The notes under the pieces: model-generated
Database searches by the model: none
Told to the model about the DNA's origin: nothing
What the model saw: only the letters and a program-made list of their open reading frames with translations
Assembly: GCA_023411715.1 (NCBI GenBank)
Contig: JAEYOM010000066.1
Span: forward strand, 1-62,612
DNA length: 62,612 bases
Origin: Bacillota bacterium
GTDB lineage: Bacteria; Bacillota; Clostridia; Acetivibrionales; DTU013
Direction: 5' to 3'
Translations under genes and position numbers: made by a program
In this document: piece after piece, positions 43,299 through 50,910 of the stretch
Layout of the letters: each line of letters starts with the position of its first letter
Numbering within the stretch: the stretch's first letter is position 1

Positions 43299-44194
43299 TA
43301 ATCCACCTTCCTGTGTGGTTCAATATTGTCGTATTTCTCGTAAACCTGATACTCGTCCCATATCTTTTCGAGACGTTCGAATGTATTGTATACACTATCC
43401 TTTTTTCTCATACCTATTGCAACGATCAGGGAGTTGATAACGCTGAGGGGCGCAACGAGCGAATCGACAAAGGAATTCATATCGCTCCTTGCGGTGATAC
43501 AAAGATCGGCCGAGCTTGCCAGAGGCGATTCTATGCTGTCCGTGATCGCAATGACCTTTGCGCCCTGACTTTTTACAAAGCGCATCGCATTGGTTGTCCT
43601 CCTCGAATATCGTGGAAAACTGATTCCGATGACGACATCACCCTCTGATGCTCTGAGTATTTGCTCGAACATTTCGCTGACGCTTGTCGTATGGACCAGG
43701 CGTACATTATCGAATATCAAATTAAAATAAAATCCGAGAAAACTTGCAAGAGGTCCAGAACTGCGAACGCCTAGAATGTATATCTTTTTGGCATTCAGAA
43801 TACATTCGACTATCTCGTTGAACACATTCTGATCTATCTCTTCCATTGTTATCTTTATCTTTTCCATATCTGATTGGAGGACGCTTTTCAGTATGTTATC
43901 CTCGCTTATCCTGTTCGAGGTAACCTGTATGCGCTGTACTGCGGTGAGTTTGCTCTTTATAAGTTCCTGGAGCATTTTCTGGAGCTTCGGGTAACCGTCG
44001 TAACCGAGTTCGATCGCAAAGCGGACAACGGTCGATTCGCTTACACCGACAACTTCTCCCAGCTTCGCAGCAGTCATGAACGCAGCCTTTTCATAATGGT
44101 TAATGATATAATTTGCAATGAGCTTCTGGCCTTTACTCATATTGCTCATGTCTTCCTGTATCCTTTGAATCATATCATGGCTTTTATTTTCCAT
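43298..44194 (-). CDS. MurR/RpiR family transcriptional regulator
   Basis: A 298-residue regulator with an N-terminal helix-turn-helix of the RpiR type (AAKLGEVVGVSESTVVRFA, about residues 40-58) and a C-terminal SIS sugar-phosphate-binding domain (about 120-255: KKIYILGVRSSGPLASFLG, GISFPRYSRRTTNAM). The ATG at 44194 follows TTGGAGGAG. Such proteins usually sense sugar phosphates, but no sugar genes are adjacent; its immediate partner is the HI0933 flavoprotein gene. Confidence 0.9.
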   Translation of the reverse strand: MENKSHDMIQRIQEDMSNMSKGQKLIANYIINHYEKAAFMTAAKLGEVVGVSESTVVRFAIELGYDGYPKLQKMLQELIKSKLTAVQRIQVTSNRISEDNILKSVLQSDMEKIKITMEEIDQNVFNEIVECILNAKKIYILGVRSSGPLASFLGFYFNLIFDNVRLVHTTSVSEMFEQILRASEGDVVIGISFPRYSRRTTNAMRFVKSQGAKVIAITDSIESPLASSADLCITARSDMNSFVDSLVAPLSVINSLIVAIGMRKKDSVYNTFERLEKIWDEYQVYEKYDNIEPHRKVD

Positions 44195-44210
44195 ATACTC
44201 CTCCAAAAAA

Positions 44211-44254
44211 TAATACTGCAATATTATCTTACATTTTTGCAGGATAAAAATCAA
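44211..44254 (-). promoter_or_regulatory. rpiR promoter with palindromic operator
   Basis: TTGATT (44254-44249) and TAAGAT (44231-44226) are 17 bases apart on the minus strand. A near-perfect palindrome TAATACTGCAATATTA (44211-44226) starts at the -10 and covers the expected transcription start, fitting autoregulation by the RpiR protein. Confidence 0.55.
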
Positions 44255-44367
44255 GGGCTTGCATTTTCAGTCAAGTGCGAAACAAAGGGTTCTTTTGTTT
44301 CATTGCATCAATAAATAACAATTTACAAATCCTAGAGGCATCGACTTTCTTGTATTATGGAGGAAAC

Positions 44368-45006
44368 ATGCTGCAGATAGATGACGCAGGAAGCGGTAGC
44401 TTTATCGGAGGGACTTGCATAGGTATTTACAGGCCTGAAACGAATGAATACTATTTTGATATAATTCCGGTCGAATTGTATGACAAGGAAAATTTTAAAA
44501 AGAAGCTTTATCTCGATGAAGTCGTAAAGATAACCGAGGCGGCATTCCGGAGCTTTGCACCCGCAAAGAGCGAAACTATAGAAATATGCAGAGGCTATAT
44601 GTTCGAACACCTGAAGCGGTGGCTCGACGACAACGGCTATACCTGGTACAGTACGCAGATCACCGGGAGGGTTCAGGAGGTGGTCGAGAAAAACTTTGAA
44701 CTGTATACCATGAAGCTTGGCCTGCCCTGGCATTATATTAAATATACACAATACCCGTTCCATTTCCATAAACTGCTCCGATGGGTCTATGCGGATTTCA
44801 GCAACAGGATCGGCCTTTGCAAGGTCGGCTGGCATAGCTGGCAGCGGATCGAAGGCATAACTCCGGAGGTTTCTTACGCAGGGATGTGCGCGTCCTCCTG
44901 CTCGTGTCTGAAATGCGGCAAGCGCATCCTGCCGGGCAGCGAAATCAAGGTGCTGAAATATGTAAGCAACAGGGAGAACTATGTTTATATACATGCGAAT
45001 TGCTAA
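44368..45006 (+). CDS. Conserved-looking protein of unknown function with C-terminal CXXC motif
   Basis: A 212-residue cytoplasmic protein I cannot assign. It opens with MLQIDDAGSGSFIGGTCIGI, reminiscent of the first strand of an RNase H-like fold (acidic residues followed by Gly-rich turn), but the remaining catalytic acids cannot be identified with confidence. The C-terminus has a cysteine cluster (CASSCSCLKCGKRI) suggesting one zinc site. ATG at 44368 follows TATGGAGGAAAC. It is divergent from the RpiR gene, and its stop overlaps the stop of the convergent hydrolase gene by four bases. Confidence 0.75.
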   Translation: MLQIDDAGSGSFIGGTCIGIYRPETNEYYFDIIPVELYDKENFKKKLYLDEVVKITEAAFRSFAPAKSETIEICRGYMFEHLKRWLDDNGYTWYSTQITGRVQEVVEKNFELYTMKLGLPWHYIKYTQYPFHFHKLLRWVYADFSNRIGLCKVGWHSWQRIEGITPEVSYAGMCASSCSCLKCGKRILPGSEIKVLKYVSNRENYVYIHANC

Positions 45007-45944
45007 CAGGAAGAAAGTGTCCTGTCCAGGAACTCCTTTACTGCAGTATTTGCCTGCTCAGGCTGTTCGAGAGGCAGTATGTGACCTGCGTTCCGAATAA
45101 TTCTCAGTTCAGCTTCCGATCCACCATCTATGGCCAGCCTCACGGCTCTCTCCATTTCATTTTGCTTTACCAGCTTACTTTCCGCTCCTCGAAGCCACAA
45201 TGTCGGGCATTTTATCAGTGGGATCCTGTCAAGAAGGTTCCACTTCAGTCTGAAAGGTCCGATACAATTCAGTTGCCAGTCGTCCATATCGTTTTCTAAA
45301 TTATTAAATTTACCTTTAGTCTCATCAATAAGTATAGAAATCAACCTGTCCGGATCTGTCGGCTTTGAACCGCCTGCGTAAATAGACTCCAATATTTTTC
45401 TCATAAATGCACGATCCTTTTTAACGTACTTTCGGCTGAGCATCCTGAGCATCCCCGGAGACTTTACATACAGCCAGGTTATTAACTCCAGGTCGACCTT
45501 CTCTCCAAGTCCCCCCGGCTCGAACAATACCATTGATTTAACTTCATCCGGATATAGCGATGCGTAATCGATACTGAGGCCGCCACCCATGGAAAGCCCC
45601 ACAAGGCTAAAGTATTCCAGCCCCAACTGGCTGAAAGTACTGTGAAAAATGTCCATTAGCCTGAGACGATCCATGCTTCCCTTCCATGGTCTCGATTTTC
45701 CATGCCGTGGCGTATCCAATGCAAATATATGATAATCTTTGCTCAGGAATGGAAACATCTGATCCCAAATGAACCTGGCTTCGTCATACATTGCACCGTG
45801 CAGCATTACTACAGTCGGCCTTTCCGGATCGCCTGCCTCATAGACCGACATTGGTCCGCCACAGACCTTGAGCTCATGATGCTTGAGTCCGGGCACGTTT
45901 TCAACCCCGCCAATTATCTCTCCCATCTCAATAATCTCATTCAT
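45003..45944 (-). CDS. Alpha/beta-fold hydrolase
   Basis: A 313-residue hydrolase. The oxyanion region is VVMLHGAMYDEARFIWDQMF, the nucleophile elbow VGLSMGGG (Ser about 125) and the catalytic histidine is in NAGHILPLEQP near the C-terminus, the pattern of esterases and epoxide-hydrolase-like enzymes. The ATG at 45944 has AGG eight bases upstream; GTG at 45953 is an alternative. Its 5' leader is an 88-bp array of 8-bp repeats ending at the ribosome binding site. Substrate unknown. Confidence 0.85.
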   Translation of the reverse strand: MNEIIEMGEIIGGVENVPGLKHHELKVCGGPMSVYEAGDPERPTVVMLHGAMYDEARFIWDQMFPFLSKDYHIFALDTPRHGKSRPWKGSMDRLRLMDIFHSTFSQLGLEYFSLVGLSMGGGLSIDYASLYPDEVKSMVLFEPGGLGEKVDLELITWLYVKSPGMLRMLSRKYVKKDRAFMRKILESIYAGGSKPTDPDRLISILIDETKGKFNNLENDMDDWQLNCIGPFRLKWNLLDRIPLIKCPTLWLRGAESKLVKQNEMERAVRLAIDGGSEAELRIIRNAGHILPLEQPEQANTAVKEFLDRTLSSC

Positions 45945-45953
45945 ACCTTTCAC

Positions 45954-46041
45954 CTGTCTTTCTGTCTTTCTGTCTTTCTGTCTTTCTGTCTTTGTGTGTT
46001 TCTGTCTTTCTGTGTTTCTGTCTTTCTGTCTTTGTGTGTTT
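45954..46041 (-). repeat. 8-bp tandem repeat array directly upstream of the hydrolase start
   Basis: Eleven contiguous 8-bp units, plus-strand unit CTGTCTTT. Eight are exact; three are variants (GTGTGTTT twice, CTGTGTTT once). The minus-strand mRNA is purine-rich (AAAGACAG repeated) and ends a few bases before the start codon. The array has no stop codon in any minus-strand frame. Copy number is likely to vary by slippage. Confidence 0.95.
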
Positions 46042-46094
46042 CTGCACCACAGCTTCTGCTTCCGTCTTTCAGAAGTATTTCCTGAATATATTAT

Positions 46095-46137
46095 AAAAAA
46101 CGGTTCCCGGATGTCATTGAATATGAACCAGGAACCG
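46095..46137 (-). terminator. Terminator of the carboxyltransferase operon
   Basis: On the minus strand CGGTTCC pairs with GGGAACCG around a loop of about 22-24 bases, followed by TTTTTTATAAT. It lies 31 bases after the 5S-subunit stop. Confidence 0.8.
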
Positions 46138-46167
46138 CCCTGTATTAACTAAGATTGAATCAAGCAC

Positions 46168-47565
46168 TTACACCGGATGGACCTTAGTCTCATAATCCAC
46201 CATAGTGCCATCTATCTTGTACTTTCCTGCCTGGCGCAGCTTGAAGAAATTCTCTGCCACCTGCGGGAACAATGCATATGAAAGCACGTCCTCGTCCTGC
46301 TCGATGTACTGGCCGATCTGCTTCCTGATCTCGTTCAACTCAGGCTTCAGCAGATCTGCGGGTCTGCAGGTGATCTGTTCCTCGTCGCCAAGTATGAGCT
46401 TTTTGATCTCTTCGGGTATCGGAGCCGGAGTTTTGCCGTACTCTCCCTTTACCAGCGCCTTGGATTCCTTTGGCACCATTTTGTAGCGTTCGCCCGTTAT
46501 GACATTCATAACTGCCTGCGTACCGACTATCTGGCTCGTAGGAGTGACCAGAGGGGGATAACCGAAATCTTCCCTGACTCTCGGCACTTCTTTCAGGACT
46601 TCTTCAAATTTGTCCGACTTGCCTGCCTGTTTGAGCTGCGAAACGAGGTTCGAAAGCATTCCGCCGGGAACCTGGTAAATCAGCGTATTCACGTCGACAC
46701 CCATGACTTTTACGTCAAGCAGCCCGGTCTTAATATATTTCTCCTTTATCGGTCTGAAATAGTCGGCTATTTCGCTCAGCTTGCCAAGATCAAGTCCGGT
46801 GTCGAATTCTGTTCCCTTGAGCGTAGCAACCAGCGGTTCCGTCGGCGGCTGTGAGGTTCCCATCGCCATCGGTGAAATAGCACAGTCTATAACGTCGACG
46901 CCCGCTTCGATAGCCTTGAGATAGGTCATCGACGCTACGCCGCTCGTATAGTGTGTATGCAGCTGAACCGGTATCTTTATGCTTTCCTTGAGCGCTTTGA
47001 CTAGATCATAAGCGGCATACGGAACCAGCAAGCCTGCCATATCCTTTATGCAGATGCTGTCCGCCCCCATTTCCTGCAGCCTGAGAGCATCCTTGACGAA
47101 AAGTTCGAGGTTATGAACAGGGCTGACCGTATAACTGACCGTGCCCTGGGCATGGCCGCCTTCCTTCTTGCAGGCCTTGATAGCAGTTTCTATGTTTCTG
47201 ACATCGTTGAGAGCATCAAATATACGTATTATATCGACACCGTTTTCGATAGATTTGCGCACAAAATACTCTACGACGTCATCGGCATAATGTTTGTAGG
47301 CAAGCAGGTTCTGTCCCCTGAGGAGCATCTGGAGCTTGGTCTTTTTAGCCACTTTCTTTATTTTCCTCAGTCTGTCCCACGGATCCTCGTTAAGGAACCT
47401 GAGGCAGCTGTCAAAGGTTGCTCCGCCCCAGCATTCAAGCGAATGGTATCCAATATCGTCGAGTTTTTCGACTATAGGCAATATATCATCGGACGACATC
47501 CTTGTAGCAATAAGAGACTGATGCGCATCCCTGAGTACCGTCTCTGTAATCTTAACCTTAGCCAT
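46168..47565 (-). CDS. Carboxyltransferase 5S-type subunit (oxaloacetate decarboxylase alpha / pyruvate carboxylase B-like)
   Basis: A 465-residue TIM-barrel carboxyltransferase that moves CO2 between carboxybiotin and pyruvate/oxaloacetate. Family marks are ETVLRDAHQSLIATRM, the metal ligands in LHTHYTSGVASMTYLKA, and GVDVIDCAISPMAMGTSQPP. It ends where OadA would continue into a biotin domain; here the biotin carrier is the separate gene upstream, as in transcarboxylase. ATG follows AAAGGAGGA. Two hairpin repeats separate it from the biotin carrier gene. The metal (Zn, Co or Mn in relatives) is notable given the Mn riboswitch of this operon. Confidence 0.92.
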   Translation of the reverse strand: MAKVKITETVLRDAHQSLIATRMSSDDILPIVEKLDDIGYHSLECWGGATFDSCLRFLNEDPWDRLRKIKKVAKKTKLQMLLRGQNLLAYKHYADDVVEYFVRKSIENGVDIIRIFDALNDVRNIETAIKACKKEGGHAQGTVSYTVSPVHNLELFVKDALRLQEMGADSICIKDMAGLLVPYAAYDLVKALKESIKIPVQLHTHYTSGVASMTYLKAIEAGVDVIDCAISPMAMGTSQPPTEPLVATLKGTEFDTGLDLGKLSEIADYFRPIKEKYIKTGLLDVKVMGVDVNTLIYQVPGGMLSNLVSQLKQAGKSDKFEEVLKEVPRVREDFGYPPLVTPTSQIVGTQAVMNVITGERYKMVPKESKALVKGEYGKTPAPIPEEIKKLILGDEEQITCRPADLLKPELNEIRKQIGQYIEQDEDVLSYALFPQVAENFFKLRQAGKYKIDGTMVDYETKVHPV

Positions 47566-47581
47566 TTTTCAGTCCTCCTTT

Positions 47582-47625
47582 GGACGTTTTATTAGAAATT
47601 CGCGCCTTAATGGCGCTAAACATCC
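47582..47625 (-). repeat. Intercistronic two-stem hairpin repeat, copy 4 (upstream of the 5S gene)
   Basis: Outer stem GGATGTTT/AAACGTCC (T-G wobble replaces T-A), inner stem GCGCC/GGCGC with loop ATTAA, bulge GAATTTCTAATA. It ends two bases before the AAGGAGGA ribosome binding site. Confidence 0.9.
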
Positions 47626-47632
47626 TACCCTT

Positions 47633-47676
47633 GGACGTTTTAGTGAAAATCCGCGCCTTAAGGGCGCTAAACATTC
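47633..47676 (-). repeat. Intercistronic two-stem hairpin repeat, copy 5
   Basis: In tandem with copy 4 (51-bp period). Outer stem GAATGTTT/AAACGTCC, inner stem GCGCC/GGCGC with loop CTTAA, bulge GGATTTTCACTA. It starts four bases after the stop of the biotin carrier gene. Confidence 0.9.
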
Positions 47677-47680
47677 TACC

Positions 47681-48100
47681 TTATTTGAGCGATGCCAGCA
47701 GATCGCCTGCGTTGACAGATGTGCCCTTTGTGACATTTACGGAAGCAACGACACCTTCCGAAGGAGCAACGATCTCGTTCTCCATCTTCATGGCCTCGAG
47801 TATCACGAGCACATCGCCTCTCTTGACGCTGTCGCCCACGCTCGCAACTACCTTGAGAATAGTTCCGGGCATCGGTGCGCTTATTTTTATGGAGCCTGCG
47901 GAGCCGCCCGTAACCGGCTTCTTCTCTGCAGCGGGTGCAGGTGCAGGCGCGGCGGCCGGTGCAGATACCGGAGCAGCAACCGGTGCGCTTGGTGCAGGCG
48001 CAGACACTGCGGGAGCATATGCGGAAACGCCGCCGTCTCTTACTTCATCTACTTCAACCTCGTACTGGTTACCATTTACCTTTATAAGAAACTTTTTCAT
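47681..48100 (-). CDS. Biotin carboxyl carrier protein (transcarboxylase 1.3S-like)
   Basis: A 139-residue protein. N-terminal beta strand region (FLIKVNGNQYEVEVDEV), a long Ala/Pro linker (about residues 28-62) and a C-terminal biotinyl domain with the modified lysine in LEAMKMENEI (about residue 106). It carries carboxybiotin between the 12S and 5S subunits. ATG at 48100 lies nine bases after GGAGG; the TTG two codons earlier is not favoured. Repeats in the linker are normal for such carriers. Confidence 0.93.
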   Translation of the reverse strand: MKKFLIKVNGNQYEVEVDEVRDGGVSAYAPAVSAPAPSAPVAAPVSAPAAAPAPAPAAEKKPVTGGSAGSIKISAPMPGTILKVVASVGDSVKRGDVLVILEAMKMENEIVAPSEGVVASVNVTKGTSVNAGDLLASLK

Positions 48101-48115
48101 AAACAATATCCTCCT

Positions 48116-48304
48116 TTAAGAATTCAAATTGCGGTTCAGACGCTCGATCCTGCCTGTAGTATTCCAGGCCGGCGATGATTGGGGTACCTGCCTCATCGAC
48201 CTGACGACCAGACGGTAGCCGGGTCTGCTTTCCATCGTAGCGATCGCCGCTGCAATCACAGCGATTATCTCATCATTTTCAACCTTGCTCAAATTTTCTG
48301 CCAT
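48116..48304 (-). CDS. Small decarboxylase subunit-like protein (MmdE/OadG C-terminal type)
   Basis: A 62-residue protein. EIIAVIAAAIATM followed by YRLVVRSMRQVPQSSPAWNTTGRIERL resembles the C-terminal domain of gamma/delta subunits and the short epsilon subunit of sodium-pumping decarboxylases. The membrane helix of OadG/MmdD is absent, as is any OadB-type membrane subunit in this operon, so the complex should be soluble. It probably helps assemble the 12S and 5S parts. ATG follows GGAGG. Confidence 0.75.
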   Translation of the reverse strand: MAENLSKVENDEIIAVIAAAIATMESRPGYRLVVRSMRQVPQSSPAWNTTGRIERLNRNLNS

Positions 48305-48319
48305 GCCTGCACCTCCATT

Positions 48320-49870
48320 TTACAAAGGAATGTTTCCGTGTTTTTTAGCCGGTCTGTTTTCCCTCTTGCCCGCAAGCATTTCCAATGCGTTTATCAACCT
48401 TCCGCGCGTTGTTGCCGGGTCGATGACATCGTCGACGTAACCTCTCGCAGCTGCTATATAAGGATTCGAGAACTTGTTCCTGTACTCTTCGATCTTCTGT
48501 TCCCTGGCCGCGATCGCATCTTCTGCAGCAGCTATCTCTTTGCGGAAAATTATATTGGCAGCGCCATCAGGCCCCATGACTGCTATCTCTGCGCTCGGCC
48601 ATGCAAATACGACATCAGCGCCCAGGTGCTTGCTGTTCATGGCAATATATGCTCCACCGTAAGCTTTTCTGACTATTACATTGACCTTCGGAACAGTCGC
48701 TTCGGAGAATGCATATAGCAGCTTTGCGCCATGCCTGATAACGCCGCTGTATTCCTGATCCGTTCCGGGAAGATATCCGGCTGTGTCTGTAAATGTAACG
48801 ACCGGTATATTGAAGGAATCGCAGAAACGTATGAACCTTGCGCCTTTATCGGCCGAATTCACATCAAGTACGCCTGCCATTACCTGCGGCTGATTTGCGA
48901 TTATTCCAACCGTTTTGCCGTTCAGTCTGCCGAAGCCGACTATGATATTTTGTGCAAAATATTTTTGAACTTCCATGAAATCGCCGTTATCAAGAACTTT
49001 GAGAATTATATCCTTGATATCGTAAGGTTTGTTGGAGCTATCCGGCACCAACTCAAGCAGGCTTTCATCTATCCTATTCAGATCGTCATTTGCCATAGTG
49101 ATCGGCGAGTCTGTAAGATTGTTATCCGGCAGGAAGCCTATCAGCCTTCTAATTTCCCTGATGCATTCGTCTTCGTTGCCGCTCCTGAAGTGGGCAACGC
49201 CGCTCCTTGCGTTATGCACCTCCGCGCCGCCAAGTGTTTCCGCAGTAACATCCTCGCCCGTAACGGACTTGATGACCTGAGGACCTGTTATGAACATGTT
49301 GCTCGTCTTTTCGACCATGAATACGAAATCTGTCAGGGCAGGCGAATAAACTGCGCCGCCCGCGCATGGTCCCATGATGACTGAGATCTGTGGAATAACG
49401 CCTGACGCCAGTGTATTCCTGTAGAAAATATCGCCGTACCCGCTCAGTGCATCGATACCCTCTTCAATCCTGGCTCCGCCTGAATCGTTGATGCTGATAA
49501 ATGGTGCGCCGACCTTAATGGCCATATCCATGACCTTTGTGATCTTCCTGGCGTGAGCCTCTCCCAGAGAACCGCCGATGATCGTAAAGTCCTGGGATGA
49601 TACGAATACAGGCCTTCCGTCGATTGTCCCGTACCCGGTAACGACTCCGTCTCCGGGTATTTTCTTTTTCTGCATGTCGAAGTCGATAGCTCTGGTCTCT
49701 ACAAATGCATCAACTTCAACAAAGGAATTTTCGTCAAACAGTTTGTCAAGCCTCTCCCTTGCCGTGAGCTTACCTGCTTCATGCTGCCTGGCGATCCTTT
49801 CGGTACCGCCTCCCGCCTCAATTGCTTGTTTACGGACGTGGAGGTCATTGATTTTTTCAATTGTTCCCAT
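48320..49870 (-). CDS. mmdA: Acyl-CoA carboxyltransferase, 12S/MmdA type
   Basis: A 516-residue crotonase-fold carboxyltransferase that moves CO2 between biotin and an acyl-CoA (methylmalonyl-, propionyl- or malonyl-CoA). Marks: GDGVVTGYGTIDGRPVFVSS, GGSLGEAHARKI, INDSGGARIEEG, and GAKLLYAFSEATVPKVNVIV in the second half. First gene of mmdA, small subunit, biotin carrier, 5S; together a transcarboxylase or soluble decarboxylase. No biotin carboxylase is nearby. Its leader holds a Mn riboswitch and a FapR-boxed promoter. Acyl-CoA specificity cannot be settled from sequence by eye. Confidence 0.92.
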   Translation of the reverse strand: MGTIEKINDLHVRKQAIEAGGGTERIARQHEAGKLTARERLDKLFDENSFVEVDAFVETRAIDFDMQKKKIPGDGVVTGYGTIDGRPVFVSSQDFTIIGGSLGEAHARKITKVMDMAIKVGAPFISINDSGGARIEEGIDALSGYGDIFYRNTLASGVIPQISVIMGPCAGGAVYSPALTDFVFMVEKTSNMFITGPQVIKSVTGEDVTAETLGGAEVHNARSGVAHFRSGNEDECIREIRRLIGFLPDNNLTDSPITMANDDLNRIDESLLELVPDSSNKPYDIKDIILKVLDNGDFMEVQKYFAQNIIVGFGRLNGKTVGIIANQPQVMAGVLDVNSADKGARFIRFCDSFNIPVVTFTDTAGYLPGTDQEYSGVIRHGAKLLYAFSEATVPKVNVIVRKAYGGAYIAMNSKHLGADVVFAWPSAEIAVMGPDGAANIIFRKEIAAAEDAIAAREQKIEEYRNKFSNPYIAAARGYVDDVIDPATTRGRLINALEMLAGKRENRPAKKHGNIPL

Positions 49871-49934
49871 GCATCTTCCACCTCGTTTTTAGATTTCTGA
49901 ATTTTTGGATTTCTTGATCTATTTCTACAATGAT

Positions 49935-49989
49935 TTATTACCAGGTACTAATTAAGCGTAATTATATATCATTTTAACAGTCTTTGCAA
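49935..49989 (-). promoter_or_regulatory. mmdA promoter overlapped by a FapR box
   Basis: TTGCAA (49989-49984) and TATAAT (49966-49961) are exactly 17 bases apart on the minus strand. Eight bases downstream of the -10, 49952-49935 reads ATTAGTACCTGGTAATAA, a near-perfect FapR palindrome and a better match than the one before fapR. Position over the transcription start implies repression relieved by malonyl-CoA. Confidence 0.8.
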
Positions 49990-50014
49990 CAGTACTACAG
50001 TTATATGTACATAT

Positions 50015-50062
50015 AAAAAAACCTTCAGCGCTAACGGTATCCACCGAATATCGATAAAGGTC
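50015..50062 (-). terminator. Expression-platform terminator of the Mn riboswitch
   Basis: After the aptamer the RNA can form ACCTT...AAGGT closed by the inner CGGT/ACCG stem with loop GGAT, followed by TTTTTTTAT. Its 5' strand uses the CCTTT that also closes aptamer stem P1, giving the usual mutually exclusive fold. Confidence 0.75.
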
Positions 50063-50142
50063 TTGCTTTCACTCCGGAGTATAAAGCCAGGCAATTTCTT
50101 TGCCGACTGTTGGCTTTATAGCTTATAGCTACTCCCCTTTAA
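50054..50142 (-). ncRNA. yybP-ykoY (manganese) riboswitch aptamer
   Basis: The minus strand shows both conserved halves of this class: AAAGGGGAGTAGC at the 5' end (50141-50129) and AGCAAGACCTTT at the 3' end (50067-50056). AAAGG pairs with CCTTT as P1. Between them lie AAAGCC/GGCTTT, GGCAA/TTGCC and ACTCC/GGAGT hairpins, matching the known architecture. A terminator follows at once. A promoter TTGACT (50180-50175) with TACACT (50156-50151), 18 bases apart, would start transcription at about 50144, just at the aptamer. The next gene downstream is mmdA rather than a Mn exporter. Confidence 0.88.
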
Positions 50143-50203
50143 TTATATCCAGTGTATCACTATGAATAAGCTTTAGTCAATCAAAAAAGGTCATTTTGTA
50201 TTT

Positions 50204-50791
50204 CTATTTATACAATTTTTCTATACATATCAATATGGGCGGACAATTGATCTGGTTGACGAATTCGGTCTGCGAAACGGTGAATCGTTTGCAGTCGATA
50301 GTCCGTACAAATCCGAGCACTTGCTCCTTTTCCTCAAAACCGCTGTCCCCTCCGTAGTACACGACCACGGTAATGATACCGTTGATTTCTATAAGCTCCA
50401 TAGCCTTATTTATCGCGACGATCGTTGAAGCGCCCCTCGTACCGATATTATGGTCTCCGCCGGGAAGATACCCGAGATTGAACATTACAGCTTTAACAGG
50501 CTCATGTACATAATCATCCATATTTGCATGGCTGTCGCATATCTGCGTTACAACACTCTCAAGTCCGTTTGCTTTCAGCTTCTCAAGCGTTTTTTCACGC
50601 GCCTGTTCTTGTATATCGAATGACCAGACCCTTCCCTCCGGACCGACCAACCCTGCGAGGAATACAGTATCGCCGCCGTTTCCTGCCGTAGCGTCGATCA
50701 CGGTATCACCTGATTTCACTGCCTTTATAATTATTTCATGTGACTGGTGCAGAGAATTTTTGATGACACATTTTTCAAAACTCCGGTTCAT
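50204..50791 (-). CDS. mnmM: tRNA (mnm5s2U34) methyltransferase, MnmM/YtqB family
   Basis: A 195-residue class I SAM methyltransferase of the YtqB type, which completes mnm5s2U at the tRNA wobble position in Firmicutes. SAM motif DATAGNGGDTVFLAGL is at about residues 34-49; FNLGYLPGGDH and VVYYGGDSGFEEK are family marks. Length is right. ATG follows AAGGAGG. It lies 119 bases after rluB and upstream of the riboswitch promoter. Confidence 0.88.
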   Translation of the reverse strand: MNRSFEKCVIKNSLHQSHEIIIKAVKSGDTVIDATAGNGGDTVFLAGLVGPEGRVWSFDIQEQAREKTLEKLKANGLESVVTQICDSHANMDDYVHEPVKAVMFNLGYLPGGDHNIGTRGASTIVAINKAMELIEINGIITVVVYYGGDSGFEEKEQVLGFVRTIDCKRFTVSQTEFVNQINCPPILICIEKLYK

Positions 50792-50910
50792 TTTGCGTTC
50801 AGACCTCCTTCACTGCACTTAAAGCTCGGCTGAAATAGTACTTCCAGCTTACTTTGCGGGGAACGAAGCGGTTAGTGCAGTTCCACGCAAAATTTAGCGG
50901 AAGTTATATT

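Noticed and set aside
45702..46152. Plus-strand frames rich in Phe, Cys, Leu and Ser through the 8-bp array
   Set aside because: The composition simply translates the tandem repeat; no start site or homology supports a gene.
50142..50147. TATAAT immediately before the Mn riboswitch as its -10
   Set aside because: Starting from it would cut off the 5' strand of aptamer stem P1; the TTGACT/TACACT pair upstream fits better.
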